A stretch of 64,000 bases of DNA, taken from positions 186,001 through 250,000 of the forward strand of contig NW_019029025.1 in assembly GCF_002105155.1 (NCBI RefSeq), in the 5' to 3' direction. Positions 52,142-63,353 of the stretch are shown piece after piece. Made by a program: the position numbers and the translations under genes. A model generated the notes under the pieces. It made no database searches and was not told the origin of the DNA. It was given only the letters and a program-made list of their open reading frames with translations. Origin of the DNA: Lobosporangium transversale. Taxonomy: Eukaryota; Mortierellomycota; Mortierellomycetes; Mortierellales; Mortierellaceae. Position 1 is the stretch's first letter. Every line of letters starts with the position of its first letter.

Positions 52142-54228
52142 ATGACATTACAATTGCATGTTCTTATCGTGGGTGCGGGTATTGGTGGATTGATGCTTGC
52201 AGTCCTTTTAGAACGCGCTAATATCTCCTATGAGGTAATGGATTTTTTTTTTTGTTCCCAGGAACAAGTCAAAAGACATTAATTTTTTATGAAATCCCTG
52301 ACCACCCATGACATGTCTGGGTTTAGATATTTGAAAAAACGCAAGAGTTAAGGCCATTGGGCTCTGCATTCTCACTTCACAGCAGTCTGATGGTGCTATT
52401 TGAGCAGCTGGGCATGTATGATGAACTTCTGTCAATTTCGAAGCCCTTTGGCGCATTGCATCTCCGAAAAGAAGACCTATCACTGATCGGAAGCCTTCTT
52501 GCACGTGCCCCAGGCATAGATTGTGCGGAGCAGTACGTGAGAAGCAAGGAGCTATAGCAGATTTTTTCTATTAATGGTGCATGTACATTTAATCTTTTAA
52601 AAGCAAGACACTTATTCACTCTACCATTATATATATATATATATATACTATAGTTATGGTGACTACAATCGCGTAGTGGGACGGCCCGAACTTGTTAATA
52701 TGCTTTTGAAGTGCATTCCTTCTCACAAGATTCATTATCAAAAGCGGGGACTATCGGTCACACAAGATGAAGGCAGCGTCACCTTATATTGCTCTGACAA
52801 CACGATATATTCGGGTAGTATACTCGTTGGCGCTGATGGTGCCTACAGCAACATTCGGCAAAGTCTTTACAAGGAGTTTATTAACTATGGACTTCATCTA
52901 CCTAAAGCAGACTTAATGCCTATGAGCTACGGCTATGACTGTTTAGTTGGCATCACACATCCATTGGATCCAGGGGTTTATTCCATTTTGAAGGAAAAGT
53001 ATTGTGAGTTCGAGATTTTACTTTCTAACAGTACACCGTATACGGTGAGTCTCTACATGAGAAGGGAAAAGAGTGGTGGGATTGATTAGCGTTGAATAGT
53101 CTCAACATTCAGGAGTTTGCAACTGATGAGTTGACTTATTTCTATATAGTGGTGGTTTATACCTTTAGTGGAAGATAGATTCGCATGGATGGTGACTCAA
53201 GACATCCAGATGGAGAGTGTAAAGGAAAGCAGGACACCGGATTGGACAGCAGACACTGCAGCCGAAATGTGCGATCGCGTTCGTCATTTTCCTTGCCCAT
53301 ACGGAGGTACTCTGGGGGATATTATTGATAAGACCCCAAATATATCGAAGGTTATATTAGAGGATAAGGTAGGCTTATACTCCTAGACTTTCTTTTGGTC
53401 TCTCAAAAAAAGACTATTCTGATAATTGAATTGTTGATGATTCCTTGCAGTACTTTTCTACGTGGTATAATGGCAGGACAGTTCTTATTGGTGATGGTAA
53501 GTGTAATGCAGGCCTAGGTTGTAAATAAGAAATGGCTTCAGCTTGAAGCAGCTGAGTATTCTCCTTCAACTAACTCCTTGTTCCTTAAACGGTAATAGCA
53601 TGTCACAAGGTATGCGCTTATCATTTTCCTGCATGCAAACAACCCCAGCATAATTCGTCAGCTATCATAACTGAAACACTTTATATTGCATAGATGGTGC
53701 CTTTTGGAGGACAAGGCGCCAACATGGCTATCTTAGGAGCACTTCATCTTGCAAATCTTCTTTATGATATTCATTCGGATTCTCAAGAAGAAATCACTCG
53801 GATTTTCAAAGAATACTGTGATTTGCGACGGGAGAGCGCTAAAAACGCTGTCGATGGGTCAAGCAAGACAGGGTTGTTTCTTCATGGCAAGGTATGGAAG
53901 ACATGTTTAAAATAGGTAATTTGTCTGTATACTTTTAACATGCAGAAAAAGGATACTTACGAAAGAAAAGGAATATTGATTTGGTTTTTTTCTCTCACAA
54001 ATTGAAAAGGGGTTGATGGCTGGGCTGATACGATACGCGTTCTTGAATTGGGTCCCCAACTGGCTTATTAAAATAGGGAGTGATAAAATGAACGCGCGGC
54101 GAGACCAAATTAGCTTTTTGCCTTTTGTTAAGATGCGTGGATCATTTACTGGGAGCCAAGTAAATACTCCATCACCAAGGAGAATGGATCTTGAAGGTGA
54201 AGGCAGCTTTATCCCAGATGTTTTGTAA
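52142..54228 (+). CDS. FAD-dependent monooxygenase (paralogue B), 8 exons including an 11-nt microexon
   Basis: Exons 52142-52234, 52327-52532, 52654-53044, 53150-53368, 53451-53496, 53599-53609, 53694-53891 and 54010-54228 give 460 residues. Motifs: GAGIGGLMLAVLLERANISYE at the N-terminus (FAD binding), SILVGADGAYSNIRQ, and GDACHK plus MVPFGGQGANMA split around the microexon, which encodes (A)CHK. It is homologous end to end with the gene at 11445-13980; four intron positions are shared, including the 46-nt exon before GDA. Substrate unknown. An (AT)n run precedes exon 3. Confidence 0.9.
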
Positions 54229-55485
54229 AGAATAATAAAGCACTCTAAGTAGTGCAGTACATTCATCGCATATATATTGATTTGTGGGATATCTATATTT
54301 TTTTTTTTTTTTTTTTTTTTTAACTATTGCTTTTATTTTGTCTTAAGCATTTGATCCGCTAATAATAAAGGAAAGGAAAACAGCGACAAAGGACAACATT
54401 AATACTTCGCCTTGCTGCTCCTTGACTGCCCATGAATTCATGAGCACTCATACGAGCCTAGTTCTCTCTAGCTTCGCTTCCATCCTCTTTCTCTATATTC
54501 CGTGCAGAATGCTGCTATCTCTTCCTCTCCTTCTATTTCATATTAGTATTCTTTGAATATGTCATTTCTTGCTCTGATATCCATCTCATTGCCAATTTTG
54601 GACAGGTAATCTATTTATGCAGCGACAGAACTAAAGATGGGAAGAATGGGGGGTTTTTTTTAAGGATAGTACAGTATTTTAAAGAGTGGTTGCCGACAAT
54701 TTCTATTTGAAAACAGTGCAGTACTCCATTGCTAGATCATCTCATTAACTATTTGATGAATAAAACGATACAGAAAAAATGGCAAGAAACATTGAGGGCT
54801 AATTTATTTTATTTTTCTGGCGACCTTGTGCGTGCATGTAAATACACCTACAAATAACCGTATTTTTAACAGATGCGTATTGTAGGTCGAAAACAGGTCT
54901 ATTCTAGATTTTTAGGAAACAAATAATCGTAGTTGTAGGTGATACTCTTGGGAAATGTCGAAAATAGCCCCAATAGCTACTCTGATAGTAAGTCCGACTC
55001 AACTATGTACTGTACGTCTATGATGTGTACATGTGAAGGTATTCTATTAAAATATTAAGGCGGCAAATGGGTCCAAAGAAAATTAAGGGAATGGAGGAGG
55101 AGCAAGCAGCGAAACAGCAAGGTCCTTGACAATCACACATGGTAGCACAAACGGACATGTCCAATCAAAAGGCCATGCAAATTAATATATACATTCATAC
55201 ATGTAGCATACTTCATTTCCACCATGTTTAGAGATGACATTGACAACAGAGTTCAACCTCCGTCTGAAATATATGAAGAGCTGAAGAGCAGCCCAAAAAA
55301 AACAGTTCATACAACATGTATCGATTGTACATATCTATGTATCCTGTACCTCCATCTTGAATACTTTTATACAATCAAAAATGATTGATGATATTTCTTG
55401 TATTCAAATGTGCATTATCAATGTGATGAGGCATGCTACCATTGCTGCTGTACGCTCAGGACAGCAATCCTTTCTCTTTTTCTCC

Positions 55486-55520
<35 letters not shown>

Positions 55521-55923
55521 CTTTCTTTTCTTTCCTTCTTTTTCTTTGCTTCTACTTTTCTTGTTGGTCACCCCACTCCACATCCTACCACAGGAACAAT
55601 TTCATCCATAATCCTCTCCTCCACTCCTCCGTCTTCGTTTCCGCTCCTGCTTCTACTCTACTTTAACCCCTCCTGTTTCTACTCTTCCTCCTCTTCTTAC
55701 TCCTCCTCCTAATCATTCCGCCCTAACGAACACCTTTTTGATTTATAACTTTATTTGCCTGATCTGGTGGACTCTTTTCGTATTCTCTCTATTTTTTCCC
55801 CTTCCAAATCCGAAAGAGCAAATTCGTTTCCTGACTTTCTCGCGACTCGCTCATTTAATACATTCATTAAACATCAACATCAGGACAACAGCGTGTTCAA
55901 ATTTTCGATCAAGAAATAAAAAA
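54229..55923. other. intergenic, no gene seen
   Basis: Contains T-tracts at about 54300-54320 and 55491-55520 and a C/T-rich leader-like region (55530-55730) ahead of the receptor gene. Long frames at 55357-55712 are translations of the pyrimidine tract and are not genes. Confidence 0.5.
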
Positions 55924-56108
55924 ATGCGTGGCATGAAGGGTCTGGCTATATCGACAGCAGCATTGCTTGCTATTGTTTCTACAACTTTGGTACAGCAGAC
56001 CTCTGCCTTTGGTTACAGTAGGTGCAACAATAACGTTTTTTTAACATTAGAGTGCAATTATGATTGCACCCTTTTTTTTTTTTTTATCAGAATTCAATTG
56101 AAAATCTC

Positions 56109-56143
<35 letters not shown>

Positions 56144-59100
56144 AAAAAAAAATATTATGTTTTTCTTCTTTGAAGAGATGTGAATGGAATGAGGAATCAT
56201 CAGATGGAGGAAGGCTCATCAACCTTTTGTGTCATAAACCTGTTTTTTGGATTGGGCTGATTGTAATACATGGGATCGAAGTATTTCGGTTGTCAATCTG
56301 TAATACCCAAGACACAACAAAAAAAAGCATCTTTTTACATTCACATTCGTATGGCACTTCTTCCTTACATTTTTTACCTGTAGACTTTTTTTTTTGCTCT
56401 TTTTTTTTTCTTTGTCTTTTGTACAAGGAAAACAAACATTCTTTTTTAGTTGATCGGTCGCACATGGTTTTTTTTGTTTAATGATTATGATTATGGTTTG
56501 GTTGCGTGAAGTTCTAGTCTAATTTTTTTTTTTTTTTTTTTTCCTTGTGTGAATGGTATATAAAGAAACATTCGATGAACTGAGCCTGAGTTCTAATGTG
56601 AATGTGAGAGAGAGGAATCATGTCCTACTCGCATGTTCATGAACTCAACCGTTTAAAAAACACATTAGTACAAAAAAGGGTGGGGACCTGAATATGCATC
56701 AATCGCATCGCATCGCATGCTGCAAAAAAAAAAAAAAAAAAAAAAAAAGACATGACTATCCCAGTCCTGGTCATGGCGTGATCTCGATTATTTTAAACAT
56801 TAAATATTATTGTTGGATAAGAAAAAAGGTTTCGAATGTACAGCAGTACACGCATGACCTTTTTACCATCGGTGGGATGCACAACCATAACGTACTTTTG
56901 AGTTTTTTTTTTTTTTTTTTTTTTTTTATGTGCTCCAAATATATCTTTTGTTTTCTGTGCTGTTCGGGTGCTGTATGGCCATTTCATCCGGTTGGTGGGG
57001 ATCCGTCTCTCTCTCTCTTAATACCCTGAATCTAGATTAGATCAATGTAGGTCTGTGAACACAAACGCATCATCGACATGACTTGTTCCTCCATTATACT
57101 CTCTCCGCCCTGGCGGCATTTATTAGACTGAATAGAGTTTTCTCGAGTCGCTCACACATCTTACTCAATGCATGCTGATGTTGTTACAAGTCAATGTGAA
57201 AAGGGCCAATCGAAAAAAGAGAAACCTTTTTCCTTCTTGGGAGAAAATCATTGTCTGGGCGTTGCTTTTTTTTTTTTTTTTTTTCTATTTTTATTTTGCG
57301 ACTCCTTTTCATTCCCGTCATCATCAATTGACTTTGCAGACTTTGCTTCATTCGTGCTTGAGGACAACTTTTCTAACAAAAGAATGTCTTACTTTCTTTT
57401 CGATGTGCATTATTAGTGACCGATTACAATGGGACACTTTGCAATGTAAGGCATACATTTCATTTTTCATTTTGTATTGGAGATACATTACAATTGATGC
57501 ATTTCGTTTGATTGTGCAACCTCAAAAAATTATTGCTGACATTCTCTGGACATGCATGTGTTTATCTACATTTATTCTTGTACACAGGGCTTTATTGACT
57601 ACAAGGTCTGGCTCCCCGACAATGTCACAGTCCAAAATATAGAAGATGAGTTGATCAAACAAGGTGTTCAAGAACTTACTGCGCTAGTCGACCCATGCAA
57701 GTCGACCTTTCTATCCTATGCCTGCTCTGTCGCATTTCCAAGACCTGTCATTACAGGCCAAAGTAAGTTTTATTGACTACTAGCCTACGCCACACTACAC
57801 TTTTCTTTCACGACATCATCCTGAACTGGATTTACGAGAGTGGTTGTACATGTATAATCAACAGAACCAAGAGCTCTAGTTGAGGGTTGTGGAGCTTTAA
57901 AAAAACATATTCCAGCAAGCTGACCTTACTCTATTTTTGCCTGCCAATGTGTATTATACTTCAACTTGTATAGCTAATAGCTACAATGTGTTGTTCGCGT
58001 GTCAATCATCATGTCAGGCGGTCCATCAAGCCTGTACAGCTGACCTCACCTTCTTGAATATGACTAACCTTCTCCCTGACTGTAAGGCACCCATTCCTGG
58101 TACTGAGCAGTTTCCCAATGGGCCATACGATCACCAGCTGGACAATTCTTGCAATGCTGTTCCATGTAGGTTATCCCAACTCTTCATTGCGTCGACTTTT
58201 TTTTTTTTTTTATTTTTTTATTTTTATTTTTATTTTTTCCTCGCGTCCTAATGAAGTGCAACTGTCTAACTTTGTCACTTGTGAATGATAATAGTTCAGA
58301 GCTCCAACACGACATGCGCGACTCCTATGACCGAGTGTGTATCCCCATTCGTTGAAGACCTGGTGTTCAAGGCAACAGGCGGCGCACAGAATACAGATGA
58401 TGCATATTGTGGATGTGGATGCTGTCTGCCCTGCCCACAGCCAAATGCGTTCTATAAGCCCGAAATATTGGACCAGGGCTTCTTTATCACTGATATTCTC
58501 AAAGCCGTTTCTGCAGGCTTGGCCTTGGTCCTGGCGTTGTCTTATGTGGTCCTTCCCGACAAGTTGCAACATCCATCCAACTTGATTTTATTTGCGGCGC
58601 TGGCGACCGCAATCTTTGGTGCAGCTGTAGCACCATCGTTTGGTAATCCAAGACGAATCCAATGTGCTGCCAACGGTGTTTCAACTGCTACTTCATATAA
58701 CAATAACCTATGCACCATCCAAGGAGCCTGGTTGCTGTTTGGAGCAATTGCAACGACAGCCTGGTTGTCTATCGTTATTGTGAATCTGCATTTGCATACG
58801 GTCTGGAATTCGAGCTGGCTCTCGAAAAGGGCCTGGTTGACACATCTTATTGGCTGGGCCGTCCCTGCAGCATTCGCTGCCATTGCTGTTATAACAAATT
58901 CCATTGGATGGAACAACTCCAATATGTAAGTTATCCTTATAAAAATATATATGTATCCTAAGTACTCGGTTATTCTACAATTACTTTGGATGGAGATAGA
59001 CTGACCTTTTCTCTACGGGCATACCCCCTCCTTGCTCGGAAAACTTATAGGTGTATGGCTACACAAGAAACATCTAATGCACTTCTGTTCATTCCCCTCG

Positions 59101-59627
59101 GAGTCATTATGATCCCCTCCATATTGTTGCATTTCACTACATTCTTTCATATCATCAAAGTGACTCTTCAGGCCGAGAACTCAGAGACAGTTTCCCATTC
59201 GACCTTGTCGTCAGGTCGTGCAGCACGAATTTCTCACCGTCGACATGTCATGAATGCGATTCGTATCCAATGGCGTGCAGCAGTTCTCGCGTTTGTGGTT
59301 GCAAGCTCGGTACTGATCTACTGGGCATTTTACTTGGTAGAGGGTGCCAAGACGGATATGTCCTGGATGAGCACCTGGCAGTTATGTATTTTCACCAAGG
59401 CAGGTGATCAAGAGCAATGCGCAGATATGTTTACTAAAGGTCATGTACCGGACTTTGCATTTATGATGGTGGCTGAAGGCTTGGTCAGCACAACTGGTCT
59501 TTGGGTCTTCTTGCTCTTCTTCAAGCAGTCGCTTATCATGGAATGGAAAGAGTACATCAGTGGATGGATTTGTTGCGGAGGACGCAGGCACCGCAAGAGA
59601 CAGGAGAACCAGTTCTATGTTATTTAA
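55924..59627 (+). CDS. Frizzled-like seven-transmembrane receptor with extracellular Cys-rich domain, 6 exons
   Basis: Exons 55924-56017, 57417-57445, 57588-57762, 57920-58165, 58295-58925 and 59000-59627 give 600 residues. Signal peptide: MRGMKGLAISTAALLAIVS then TSAFGY. The extracellular part has YNGTLCN, VDPCKSTFLSYACSVAFPRP, YVLFACQSSCQ-like and ACTADL cysteines, fitting a divergent Fz CRD, then a second Cys-rich stretch (CGCGCCLPCPQPNAF). Seven hydrophobic segments follow from about residue 265 (LALVLALSYVVLP, LILFAALATAIFGAAV, WLLFGAIATTAWLSIVIV, LIGWAVPAAFAAIAVI, ALLFIPLGVIMIPSILLH, AVLAFVVASSVLIYWAF, MMVAEGLVSTTGLWVFLL). After TM7 comes FKQSLIMEW, near but not equal to the KTxxxW Dishevelled motif. 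The first intron (1.4 kb) is unusually long. The exon 5/6 junction is the least certain. Confidence 0.82.
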
Positions 59628-59912
59628 AAAAGCAAAGGAACTTGTTTATTTATTATTATTATTATTTTATATCATTTATATTTAAAAATTACATAGATAT
59701 ACATATATCCTCTTACCATCCACACTGTTCTCAAATATACTCATTTATTTTACTTTCACAATTGTTTCACCATGCGTAAACTGACCATAGCCTCAGGGCC
59801 TTCTCCTTTTAAAATACAGGAATTATTTTTTTTTATTTCCAGAAATGGCAATTAATGTTTGTCAGCCCAAATTGTTTTGAACAGCATAAAAAGGAAAGTA
59901 CATCCCACGGAT

Positions 59913-59945
<33 letters not shown>

Positions 59946-60088
59946 CACCCTTTTTCCATTGGATATTGCCTCTTTCTCCCTAGTTTTTCATACCTTTCTT
60001 TCTCCACAGTTTTGACAGACACTCACAAAAACATACTCTTATTCTTTATATTGCATCTCGGATTCATTCCTCATATTGACCATTGACT
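59628..60088. other. intergenic, no gene seen
   Basis: An A-tract of about 28 nt at 59914-59943 lies ahead of a C/T-rich leader just upstream of the FAXDC2-like start. Confidence 0.5.
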
Positions 60089-60724
60089 ATGACAACATCT
60101 TCAGAGTTGAAACTGGAGGATCCGACAGATCAACAGGTCCCAATTCAGGACGAATGGGGCCCAGTGATATCGCATCACAAGGCGCCCTTTGAGATTGGTG
60201 ATGTGTTTTTGTATTCAGTCATGACCTCAGTGTTCTTTGGATTCCTACATCTCTATGGTCCTCAATTCTGGTCCTCGATCTTGGCAAGTTATCCTAAATC
60301 AGTTATTATTCCTTGGGGAACATTTATAATTTCTCAGGTCGGATTCTGGTTCTGGGTATCCTTACTGGCAGTACTGGATCTATGTCAGTTTCCCAAGTCG
60401 TTTTGGCGTTACAAGATCCAACCGTTGAAGGTGCCGACCTGGGAATGGTATAGGAAGGCTTTGTGGGTAGTCTTACAGAATCAGTTTTTAGTGGCACTCC
60501 CTTCATCATTCTTGTTGTGGAAGCTGATGGACTTGAGAGGAAATCCTGTTGGGATGGAGCTACCGACTGTATGGGATCTATCAAAAGAATTGATTGGCTT
60601 CTTGGTAGTTGAGGAGTTGGGGTTTTATTATGGTCATCGTCTATTCCACCACCCCAAGCTTTATAAGCGAATTCATAAGAAACACCATCTTTACACAGCT
60701 CCTATTGGCATTGCAGGTAAGAGG

Positions 60725-60757
<33 letters not shown>

Positions 60758-60813
60758 TAAATGCAGATTTCACGTGCTCCTTAAAATACCAATTTTGCCA
60801 CTAAAATTGACGC

Positions 60814-60844
<31 letters not shown>

Positions 60845-61361
60845 CCCTTTACAACTTTAGCAATCTACTGTCATCCAATTGAGCATTTTGTATGCAACTT
60901 GTGCCCTTTAGCGCTTGGGCCTGTACTAATGAAGTCGCATATCCTGACCTTGTGGTTGTGGATTACCGTTGGTAAATATAACGATGATAGAAAAAGATTA
61001 TTGGCTTTGAAGATAATCCTAAGGTGGATGAAGATGAAAATATTATTAACTTTTTCTTTTCTTGAAAAAAAAAAAAAAAAAAAAAAACCAAAACCAAAAA
61101 GGTCAAACGAATGCAATTAACTCCCACTGTGGATTCCATCTGCCCTTGTTCCCTTCACCATTGGCACATGATTACCATCATGAAGTTTTCAACAAGAATT
61201 TTGGCCCTTTAGGAGTGCTCGATTGGTTGCATGATACTGCTGGGAGCCGAGAAATGGCAGCCGAAAAGAAGCAGCGTGAGTTGGCTGCGACAACCCAGGC
61301 TCAGACAAATGTACAAGCAGTAGTTCCTGATTCTTCTAAACCAAACGTCAAGGAGGTGTAA
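60089..61361 (+). CDS. FAXDC2/ERG25-type fatty acid hydroxylase superfamily protein, 3 exons
   Basis: Exons 60089-60716, 60861-60971 and 61102-61361 give 332 residues. It is a di-iron, ER-membrane oxidase family member (sterol C4-methyl oxidase class). All histidine boxes are visible: GHRLFHH, HKKHH, and the third region HCGFHLPLFPSPLAHDYHH. Four hydrophobic stretches precede or separate them (VFFGFLHLYGPQFWSSIL, IISQVGFWFWVSLLAVL, FLVALPSSFLLWKLM, ILTLWLWITV). The segment YTAPIGIAAIYCHPIEHFVCN and the third box resemble animal FAXDC2 more than yeast Erg25. The C-terminus is Lys/Glu/Ala-rich without a clear KKxx signal. Intron 1 has an A-tract and a T-tract that could pair. The exact substrate cannot be told. 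Confidence 0.9.
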
Positions 61362-62149
61362 CAGGGGGAGGGTTGTCCTTTTGTTACTTTTGAAAAAATA
61401 AAATAAATAAGTAGCATAAGCATTGGAAGTGCATGGGATGACCGCAGTCGTGTATGATTTTATAAACCCGTGTTTGTTGTTTGCTGTGCCACTTGACCAC
61501 TTGACACCCCTCGTCCATCCATCCTAAAAAAAACGTTCATTTGTATTTGAGCAAGAGACGCATCTGCATTTTTTATAGTTTGATGTTACGTGGACATCAA
61601 TTCAACCCTCTTCCTTCTTTTACAAGCAGTTCAGTTGTTCGGTTCAGTTCAATCACATCACCTTTCGACATTCGTTCCTTCCCTTCATTCACCATTCCAT
61701 TACTCATCTCCATTGACATTACTTCTTTTCCCTCCCCTTCTCTGCTCCTCTCTTCTCTTCCCTTCTCTTCTCCATCTCTTCCTTTTCTTTTCTTTTCTTT
61801 TCTATTTTCTTCTTGTCTTTCATTCCTTTCCTTTCCTTTCCTTTCCTTTCTTCTCTTTTGCTTCCTTTTCTCCTCTCCTCTTTCTCTCTCTCTTTTTACC
61901 TTTTTTTTTAAATACATTACATTATACTACACTACGCTTCATTCATTCGTTCATCTTATTCCAATTCAAACTCTCTTTAAACACTCCTTTTTTATTTTTA
62001 TTTTTATTTTATTTTGTTATCATCTAGCTTTCCTCTTCCTCTTCACTGCTTACTGTGCTCTCTTATCCATTATCGTTTGGACATTTTTTTTTCTAATCCT
62101 TTTATTTGCGCTGCAATTGCATTCACGTCCTTAATAAGCTTGCCAGGAC
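61362..62149. other. pyrimidine-rich intergenic region upstream of ATG11
   Basis: Roughly 61600-61910 is strongly C/T-biased on the plus strand, with tandem ctttc repeats (61785-61855). Such tracts are common in fungal promoters and 5' leaders. The long open frames here are compositional artefacts. Confidence 0.6.
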
Positions 62150-63321
62150 ATGAAGCTTTATCGAGCAGAGACAGGCAAGCGCGTGCAGATACCCCTGCTG
62201 CGGCCAAATGATGGGTAATGTCATGCCGTATCATAACTTGTCCCTACTGTGTTATACTGTATTTTATAATCCATGTCCCCACCTAGTCACCTTGCCTTGT
62301 ATTCGCTTCAGCAGAGTTTTCTCATCGTTACATGATCAGGTTCCATCAATTTGGGGGCAGTAATTTTTTTTTTTTTTTGTGTGTACAGCAAGTGTAAGAT
62401 CATAGTGTGTTGCCACCATTTTTGTATGACAGCCTTTATAACTCAAAACCATATTGTTTTTTGTTGGATTTGTATTTGTTTGCATCGCATGGCATTTTCA
62501 TTTGTTTTAATAGCAAATGAAACTTCTCTTGTTCTTGTTGGTGCTGTTGCTCTTTCTGAAAAAATGTCATGATACTTATATCATCCTGCTCTCTTTTTTT
62601 TTCATCAACTTTTCTCTTCATGCATATCTCTGAAAACCCTCTTTTATACATCGTAGCCTTGACACATTGCGTTTGGCTATCGAAAAGGTGACCAGGATCC
62701 CGCAGGGCTCCCAGATCCTGATGACCTCTGAAGGTTTGCAGCTCAAGCCAGATATGATGTTTGAAGTGATCACATCTACAGATAAGGTAAATATTTGATA
62801 AAAAAAAAAAAAAAAAAAGAAAGAAAAGGTTCGTTTTGTTGGGATTGGTTCAGATGCACATTGTGACATGTTGCAGCACTTTTCTTTCGTCCATCTCTCA
62901 TATTGATCCATCATATACAACAGAATAAATGTATGTGGACTGCTCGTGGTGACTCCTTTTACTTCCCTGCATTGATACTAGCGTATATGAACTACGCATT
63001 AATGAACTAAAACAGGTCATTTTGATCGTCATCAGTTTGGGTCTTTTGTTTTTTTTTTTTACAACCTCCCTTTTCCCTACTTTTTGATCGCGCCAAGATA
63101 GGCAATGTTTGGGGGACTATTTGTCTCTCCCTCATCTTTTGCAAAATTTGTTTATTGGACCAGGGAGACAAAGGACTCTGTTCTATCTGGAGAAATGGAC
63201 AACAGAGAGTGGTCAAACTATCAAAAAAAAAAAAAAAAAAAAAAAAAGAGGGCACGGCCCGATCGATTTTATTCAGGGACACACCGAGCATCCATGAACA
63301 TCATGTGTGATTTGGTCTTTT

Positions 63322-63353
<32 letters not shown>

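Noticed and set aside
55357-55712. Phe/Ser-rich frames of up to 104 codons
   Set aside because: Translations of a pyrimidine tract; three frames open at once, which is a compositional effect.
61541-62134. 197-codon frame upstream of ATG11
   Set aside because: Encoded by C/T-rich DNA; Phe/Leu/Ser homopolymers only; overlaps the likely ATG11 promoter and leader.
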